Below, piece after piece: positions 7,466 through 12,968 of a stretch of DNA of 12,968 nt (its first letter is position 1; each line of letters starts with the position of its first letter). The DNA lies in NCBI GenBank assembly GCA_004151065.3, contig NWUY0300048264.1, positions 9,483 to 22,450 on the forward strand, in the 5' to 3' direction. The notes below the pieces were generated by a model, which made no database searches, was not told the DNA's origin, and worked only from the letters and a program-made list of their open reading frames with translations. This stretch comes from Larix sibirica (taxonomy: Eukaryota > Streptophyta > Pinopsida > Pinales > Pinaceae). The translations under genes were made by a program, and so were the position numbers.

Positions 7466-7690
7466 TTTGTTCAACATCTTAGAATCCAAACCTCCTCGTG
7501 AATGTTTTTCAATGCCATCTACTCAAATCCAACCTTACTCATTGACTATCAATTCTCCATGTATCATTTATATTATATTAATATCTCAAAATTTGTATGA
7601 GGAGAAATTTATAAGCTTTGTAATTTCTTGTAAAACTGAGTGTTTGAAACACTGAGGAAACTCACCATTTACCATAGATTTCCATAATTT

Positions 7691-9075
7691 TGTTGATTAA
7701 TTACATATGTATGAAAAATGAATAATTTCATTCCTTCTTTTTAGATGAGAAGAATACTGGTCAAAGTCCATTTCTTATTACATAGTATATCAATCATGCA
7801 ATTCACATATAGGGTTTATATTAGGGGAAACACTTATATATGCATGCATATATATACAAAAAGACATGTACATATATAATCTTGAATCATCCTAAGGGTT
7901 AACTTAATCAATTGACCATCCACGAAAGGCATGTTTCCAAAAAGGCATGGATCATCATTATACATGTAAGATTACATTGCATAAGCCTTATGGCCTTATT
8001 GAAATATGTTATATAAATTTATAATCAAGACAATATTATTTTTTTATTCTTGCTTCCTTTGGATTGAGCGTTTGGGTAAGGGAATTCACCAAAGCAAGGA
8101 TGGAAAGGTCAAAAACCATAATAGAATGTAATTACCTAAGACAATAATGAAGGAAACATACCCAAAACACAACAAAATATGCTAATTTACACCTATAATA
8201 GCAATTTCTCCTTGAGAAAAGAGGATGATGGAGATGGAAATGCCAATCTTTTAATCTAAAACATATGCAAAGAAAATAGAAAGCTTGAAACTTAGAGAGA
8301 ATGTAAGTAAGATTTAAAATTACATCTAATTAGACATACAAATTACAAGGGAAGGTGTCATATTTAAACACCTAATTATACATTAAGAGAAGTAAAACCT
8401 CCAACCCACAAATCAAGGAATATTCATGCCCCTTTTCTATTATTATGGAAGTGTATTTCCCCAAACGATAGGGGCTATGGAGAAATTTGTTGAAATGTCA
8501 CTAAAATATGGCCTTTTGTTCCATAAGTGTGTGATAATGTAGAGAAACACAAAGATCAAATCATGGAATGGATTAAGAAAGGCATAGATATTATCAGATT
8601 AATAAATAGGGTTCAACGTTCAGTGATTTGACCAATCAAATGAGTGCCTTCCAAATATGGATGACATTCACGATTTTAAGAGAAAATATCAAACCACATT
8701 AAGAACAAGTTCATGTCAAAATAGATGTAGGAATACACAAAAAGTGGTCATTTAAGCTATATAAGGACCCAAATTAATATGGGGTGGATGTGACCAAAAT
8801 TAATCAATGATAAGACAAGATGTAAAAGACAAAGGGAAAGGTAATGAAATCGTCATATAAGCCCAATATTAATCATATGGAGCATCAACTAAAATGTGAT
8901 AACCCCAAACCCCAAAATAATATATCTGGACCATTGAAAAGGGAACTCAAAGGGATGATTTCTTGACTTGCAATCTCACCATAGATTCCTTCATGTCATC
9001 TTAGGTTGGTATATGCATAGACCATGAATTTTGTGTAAATTATATATGCTATAATAGTGAATGAGTACTACACTT
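7691..9075. other. AT-rich region without recognised genes
   Basis: No coding relic, LTR edge or RNA gene was recognised on either strand. The 5' part may contain the untranslated 3' end of the Penelope-like element. A perfect palindrome is listed separately at 7835-7854. Stops are dense in all six frames. Confidence 0.5.
7835..7854. repeat. 20-bp perfect palindrome (TA/GCATGC core)
   Basis: TATATATGCATGCATATATA is its own reverse complement. It lies in AT-rich DNA, where such TA-flanked palindromes arise readily by chance or microsatellite slippage. No partner gene suggests a regulatory role. Confidence 0.7.
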
Positions 9076-9109
9076 GAGCTATGAATTTCCATGAGCTATG
9101 AATTTCCAT
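9076..9109 (+). repeat. 17-bp perfect tandem duplication
   Basis: GAGCTATGAATTTCCAT occurs twice head to tail (9076-9092, 9093-9109), followed by GA, the start of a third unit. The copies are identical, so the duplication is recent compared with its surroundings. It looks like replication slippage or a small unequal exchange. Confidence 0.9.
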
Positions 9110-9279
9110 GAAGAGTAAATAAAGAATGAATGCAAACGAAGCATGACAATGAAGGAGGAAATAAGACACCTGTAATAACATTCATAGTTGTCAAATAATA
9201 TAAGGAAAGAAAGAGTGCTAGTGCCATGTGTTAGCCCTCATATTGTAGGAGGGTCTCACTTGTGATTTTATCACAAATA

Positions 9280-10560
9280 TTGAGCTTGCAAGGTGGTTCA
9301 TTAGATGGATTCGAGTACATGTGAGATTTGGCGTAGGGTTGTTGTTCTCATTTGGTTGATTGGATGATGGATTGGTCCTAGTAGTTATTGGATGTGATCT
9401 CTACATATTTTTTGATATTGATATGCTCTCCTCTTGGTGATATTGGCATGCTTGGGTTATTTTTTCTTAGCATTGATGCAATTATTTAACAATTTGTGCA
9501 TTCATGGAATGGGAACCCATCAACTTAGGGTCTCACTAAGTTTTGAAGTGTTAATATTTGCTCCTTGATGAAGTATTTCCTATGGGATGTTTGAGGCCTC
9601 CTAGATAAAACTCCTTTGGGGTTAATGGTGCAACGACATATACCACTTGCTCATGACACATTGATCATCCTTTAATGGAGCACCCTAGCCTTGTTGGTTT
9701 AATTTGGTATCTTGGTGACATGGAATCCCACTTTTTATGGATCGCTTGGCTTGTATGCATGACTTGACGATATAAGGAGGATTTTTATTGGAGCACTCTA
9801 GCTCATTTGATGTGATTTACACTTAGGGGTGATTTATTATTATTTTTTCTTAGAGCGCCCTCCCTTCTAACACATACTTTGAGGCATAAAATCATATTTT
9901 TATAGGGAACCCCTGCTTCTTGGCACTTGGATGGCATCTTGACATGATTGGTTATAATTGATAATGGAAATGCTCCCCTTGATCTTCTCTTTTGGAATAC
10001 ATTTTGATGCATGGTTATACTTTATTGCTTGAAGAAGGGGCCATCCCCTTCTTTCATGGGGTTGTTTGAGTATGGTGGAGCCTTTGTTCTTGGATTTATG
10101 CTTCTATATTGATTGATGGGATCCTCATTCCATGGATCTATCCTTTGCACATTCTTTGATGAGTTGGTACATTGGATATGAGCCTTTGGAGGTGACATCC
10201 TAGCTTGAAGGACTAGTGTTAGCATGTGGACATCATCTTGAGTCTTTTGGAGGTGAGTATTAAATTTGGGAGTAGTTATATTTTGATAGTGCCTACAATT
10301 ATGCCATCTCAATATCATTAGATGCAGAGTGATTGTGGGATTTCCAAAAAATGGTTATAAGAGAAAATCTAATAAATATGGAAGAAGTTGGCAATTTCAA
10401 ACCTATCATTTCGATAAATACACCACATTTTGTCCATGGATGCCACTTGGAAGGATCATTTTCACTTGGAGAGTCATGCGTCCCTTTGAGAATATTATTT
10501 ATTGGAGATGTGCCAACTTTGGAGCTATTTTACATATGTTTGATGGGACATTTTCCTTGG
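9280..10560 (+). repeat. degenerate T/G-rich short-period repeat field
   Basis: The plus strand becomes T- and G-rich, and similar short phrases return. Examples are CTTGGTGATATTGGCATG next to CTTGGGTTATTTTTTCTTAG (about 9436-9473), and CACTTGGAAGGATCATTTT directly followed by CACTTGGAGAGTCATGCGT, then CCCTTTGAGAATATTATTTA (about 10445-10503), a spacing of 19-20 bp. Between 9679 and 10036, blocks like GGAGCACCC, GGAGCACTC, AGAGCGCCC, GGAACCCC and ATGCTCCCC recur about every 45-68 bp. Inference: an old, diverged tandem array or a low-complexity part of an unknown element. The periodicity was judged by eye. The open frames here (98 codons at 10022-10318 on the minus strand; 78 and 82 codons near 10329-10581) have no recognised domain and are probably a by-product of stop-poor repeats. 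Confidence 0.4.
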
Positions 10561-10679
10561 ACTAGAAGGCACTTTACATAGCCACCTTATTATTTATTCA
10601 TTGTTGAATTCACAACATGAGTTGGTTATGTACCTGCAATATTTTATAGTATCTCTTGGAGAGAAAAGTGGTTCTTAGC

Positions 10680-10890
10680 CGTTTTAGTATATTATTGGAG
10701 AGTTTGTTGAGTAAATTGTGGATCTAGGAGATATAATTATTATTTTATTGTAAAGGAACTTGACCTAACTCTCTATTTATAAAAGAGTAACTATTCCCAA
10801 TTCATTCTCATAGTGGACTGGGGAGAAATCCTTTAGATCTTAGTTGACTATCTTTGTTTTGTTTTTATTGGTTTACAAAGTGCTCCATTG
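10680..10890 (+). repeat. possible copia-type LTR end with degenerate primer-binding site
   Basis: Seen: a TATA-like CTATTTATAAAAG at 10773-10785, then about 85 bp downstream TTGGTTTACAAAGTGCTC (10869-10886). The latter resembles a decayed TTGGTATCAGAGC, the initiator-Met tRNA primer-binding site that follows plant copia LTRs. Known: the TATA-R-U5-PBS order is as in copia. No TG/CA boundary, no second LTR and no gag relic were found, so this is a weak call. It is on the opposite strand to the copia pieces at 1180-6290 and cannot be that element's 5' LTR. Confidence 0.25.
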
Positions 10891-11880
10891 GATGGTTTGT
10901 TGGTGCTCATGTTTTATTAATGGATGGGATATTGAAATGTCAATTGTCTTAAGAACCGATGAAGTAAGTACTTTCTCTTTTATGCTCGGTAATTGTTAGT
11001 TAGAAGTGCTCATTCGTGGCATGTCTCTCTTCTTGGTTGTAATCCCTCTTATACATCACATGACAAGTATCCCTTCAAGACTATTTGGGTTTTTTCCTTT
11101 TGTTAGATTTATGAAGTTGGTGACGTAATTAGAGAGAGACTAGGGTTTGTATGCTTGAACAACCCTATCCATTTCTAATCATTCCTTTAAGCCTCATAAG
11201 AACCTTGGTTGACCCCATTTTTCCCAATAGATCAGCCACTAGTCTTTGGTACATTCATCCATATCCTTAAAAAAAGAGAATATTGTTTTAATAGAGCCAT
11301 ATCTTCATCTCAACTTGGACTTTATTGCAAGCTCTAGTAATCCTAATCTAAGGAATCCCCCCTCGAGTTGGATAAGAGATAAACTAAAGTGCATAAGAAG
11401 ATTGGTGAGGTGACAATGACCCTCTCTTAGTTTCACCAAAAACACATTTGGAGCTTTAGGACAATATCTCTAAGGGTGCATGTTTTGGTGATAACACCAT
11501 GCAAGAAGGAGAAAAAAAAGTGGGGATGTTTGGTATAGTACACCATGGAAAATGTAATTATCCATGGAGTGAGCATTAACGTAAGGAGGGAATGGATGTA
11601 GGATGATTTTAGGTTCATAGACACATACGAGTTTAATGAACTCACCTTTACTAGGGCATGTGTTGTACATTGCGTGTATGTTATGTGTAGTGTGTATCCC
11701 AAGGAATAAGCAAGAATATGAAAGAAAGAAATAGAGGAAAAGATAAAACCAACATAGATCCATCTTAAACCTGGATTTGTTAAAGCAAAAATTATATTTC
11801 ATGATGAAAAATTTAAATCAGAATAGAACCATTTTAAACCGATCTGTACCTCATAAAATTGGATCTCTCTGTACTTTAGA
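10891..11880. other. AT-rich region without recognised genes
   Basis: Nothing recognisable on either strand. The 110- and 89-codon open frames on the minus strand (11470-11802, 11433-11702) overlap in different frames, are rich in Phe, Tyr and Leu as expected of AT-rich DNA, and show no domain. No tRNA-like cloverleaf was noticed. Confidence 0.45.
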
Positions 11881-11974
11881 ATGTTGAAATTGTGATTTTC
11901 ATTGTTGAAATTGCAATTTTGATTACATAAATGGATTATGTAATTCCAACAAACTAAAAATGCAATTTCAACAA
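11881..11974. repeat. imperfect hairpin with a 21-bp tandem arm
   Basis: Arms 11902-11920 (TTGTTGAAATTGCAATTTT) and 11956-11974 (AAAATGCAATTTCAACAA, one base shorter) are reverse complements apart from a single-base bulge. Inside them, ATTACATAA (11922-11930) and TTATGTAAT (11936-11944) pair perfectly around a 5-base loop. The left arm is also a near repeat of 11881-11900 (TGTTGAAATTGTGATTTTC), 21 bp upstream. It could be a remnant of a small inverted-repeat transposon, or a chance fold in AT-rich DNA. No target-site duplication was identified. Confidence 0.55.
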
Positions 11975-12260
11975 TTTCTTTCAAATTATTAATTTACTTG
12001 AAAATAATCTTTCTTTCTCAATTTATTTTTATTAATTTTTAAATGATACCAATCTCTCTTTACATTAAAAATTAATTTAAATACTTATAACCTCAAATAA
12101 TTTTGAAAATATATTTTCACTTTAATTTTATTTAATTATTTAAAATTGATCCATATAAAATTATTATAATAAGTAAAATGGGAAAAGATAAACCTTTAAA
12201 GAAATAAACTATAAAAACACCAACCCAACTAAATTAAACCAAGAAATAAGTTGACAAATT
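11975..12260. other. very AT-rich stretch, nothing recognised
   Basis: Mostly A/T runs of the AATTTTAATTTAAATA type, with no open frame worth noting. A CTATAAAAAC at about 12209-12218 resembles a TATA box, but no gene follows it. Confidence 0.4.
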
Positions 12261-12268
12261 CGATTTCG

Positions 12269-12290
12269 ACGTGACGTGGAGATAACGTGG
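12269..12290 (+). promoter_or_regulatory. cluster of three ACGT boxes, including a G/C hybrid box
   Basis: ACGTG cores occur at 12269-12273, 12274-12278 and 12285-12289. The middle one lies in TGACGTGG (12272-12279), the hybrid G/C box bound by plant bZIP factors, and it also contains the TGACG (as-1) core. Three ABRE-type cores within 22 bp are unusual in such AT-rich DNA, and the flanks to about 12480 are less AT-rich. Inference: the remnant of a promoter. No gene is visible on either side within the window, so function is unproven. Confidence 0.35.
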
Positions 12291-12841
12291 AATTGTAACC
12301 CTTGATACCGTTACGAAAAGGATTGAAGCTGATGTGCAAGAAAATGACAAAGGAGTCGTTAATGCGAAGAAAGTGGGCACGGGTAAACTTGCATATACCA
12401 TTACCAACATTTAGCTAGGTACTCCATGTAACCGACCGCAAATAAAATGAAGAAAATGACACCGCATGGCTTCTCTGACTTTAAAAAAGTATCTATATTA
12501 TTTGTCTTTTTCAAATCAAGGTGAACCAAAAGGCTATTGGCCCCAACAACTTACAACCACTTTAATGGTACTTTAACTCATGTCTTTTCGAGATTTGGTT
12601 CATTTTAAAATGGTTACAATCCTTGTAAAGTTATATAATTAAAATTTTCTTAGTGGACTTATGTTTTTATAAAAATATAAAATTATATTGTAACAATAAT
12701 TTATAATTTATATGGTATGTGTTCCCGTGTTAGCTAGCTTACTAATTTAATCATCTATAAACTTGTGAACATGAATAAGTTGCATGTCGAGCCTTTGCTC
12801 ATGGCATGCACATGTGAACCATTCTATTTATGTGATCTTTG
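12291..12841. other. intergenic sequence, less AT-rich to about 12480, then AT-rich
   Basis: The first 190 bp have more C and G than the surrounding DNA and could be a promoter remnant linked to the ACGT cluster. No open frame or splice-like structure supports a gene. From 12480 the sequence is AT-rich with no recognised feature. Confidence 0.4.
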
Positions 12842-12961
12842 GCTTGCAATGATAGTAGGAGTTTTTAATGTCAATATTCTATGTATGGTTATCTTTTTTT
12901 TGCTTGCAATGGTAGTAGGAGTTTTTAATATCAATGTTTTATATATGTTTTTTTTTTTTTT
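12842..12961 (+). repeat. 60-bp tandem duplication ending in poly(T)
   Basis: Units start at 12842 and 12902 (GCTTGCAATGRTAGTAGGAG, then TTTTTAATRTCAAT). They are nearly identical over the first 36 bases and diverge toward their T-rich ends. The second unit runs into a T17 tract (12949-12965) at the end of the window. More units may lie beyond the edge, making this the start of a minisatellite. The poly(T) could also be the complement of the poly(A) tail of a minus-strand retroposon that starts outside the window. Confidence 0.75.
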
Positions 12962-12968
12962 TTTATTT

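Larger units (their letters stand above)
6300..7690 (+). mobile_element. Penelope-like retroelement, degraded, with GIY-YIG endonuclease
   Basis: Seen in order: RT motif A region (6340-6420), the AMGSPLSxIVANLFM box (about 6530-6580), a degenerate YVDD site (6634-6645), the post-RT region (6650-6995), a GIY-YIG domain (7175-7325) and the characteristic C-terminal KIPQYYKRKVRETLEIEKI block (about 7350-7430). RT followed by GIY-YIG is diagnostic of Penelope-like elements. Known: such elements occur widely in animals. Among plants they are reported in conifers under the name Dryad, interpreted as ancient horizontal transfer from arthropods. Ends are approximate: the 5' side abuts copia sequence near 6300, and the 3' side is placed after the last coding relic plus about 220 bp. 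No terminal repeats or target-site duplication were seen. Many stops and frameshifts show it is old. Confidence 0.85.

Noticed and set aside
7467-7655. 62-codon open frame after the Penelope relic
   Set aside because: No motif; short and in AT-rich DNA. Probably 3' untranslated sequence of the element.
10329-10581. Two overlapping plus-strand frames of 78 and 82 codons
   Set aside because: No recognised domain; they overlap in different frames and fall in a short-period repeat, which makes stop-free runs likely.
11433-11802. Two overlapping minus-strand frames (89 and 110 codons)
   Set aside because: Hydrophobic composition typical of AT-rich non-coding DNA, with no supporting motif, start context or neighbour.
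1-12968. CRISPR array, tRNA or rRNA genes, prokaryotic operons
   Set aside because: No regularly spaced direct repeats with unique spacers, no cloverleaf or rRNA signature, and no ribosome-binding sites or gene-dense layout. The relics are all of eukaryotic plant type.

Overview
The window looks like intergenic DNA from a large, repeat-rich seed-plant nuclear genome, most probably a conifer or another gymnosperm. It is AT-rich, it has no intact host gene, and almost everything recognisable is a decayed retroelement or a scrap of a plant gene. The best lineage clue is a Penelope-like retroelement with a GIY-YIG endonuclease; such elements are known in conifers and are rare in flowering plants. 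The species cannot be read from the sequence. Two tiny N runs (1716 and 5976-5977) mark assembly joins, so the order of the pieces on either side of them is not certain.

Layout. 150-420: remains of the N-terminal FAD-binding part of a HOTHEAD/mandelonitrile-lyase-like GMC oxidoreductase. 796-935: a scrap of a plant receptor-like kinase catalytic loop. 1180-1715, minus strand: the 3' end of a Ty1/copia retrotransposon, with the last 28 codons of its polyprotein, a polypurine tract and a 397-bp LTR. 1717-5044, plus strand: the 3' part of an L1-type LINE, with the end of the reverse transcriptase, a zf-RVT domain, an RNase H domain with all four catalytic acidic residues, an unrecognised extra ORF downstream, and a poly(A) tail. 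5045-5975: nothing recognised. 5978-6290, minus strand: copia RNase H, the part that belongs just upstream of the 1627-1713 fragment. 6300-7690, plus strand: a decayed Penelope-like element with RT and GIY-YIG relics. 7690-12968: AT-rich DNA with no convincing gene. It holds a 20-bp palindrome, a 17-bp tandem duplication, a degenerate T/G-rich repeat field (about 9280-10560), a possible copia LTR relic, an imperfect hairpin, a cluster of ACGT boxes, and a 60-bp tandem duplication ending in poly(T).

No functional pathway is encoded here. The RT, RNase H, GIY-YIG and copia pieces are retrotransposition machinery of three element classes, all broken by stops, frameshifts or missing catalytic residues. 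The copia fragments on either side of 1717-5975 read in the same order on the same strand. The LINE block is therefore either nested in that copia element or was placed in its gap by the assembler. The least explained item is the extra ORF of about 220 residues between the LINE RNase H and the poly(A) tail.
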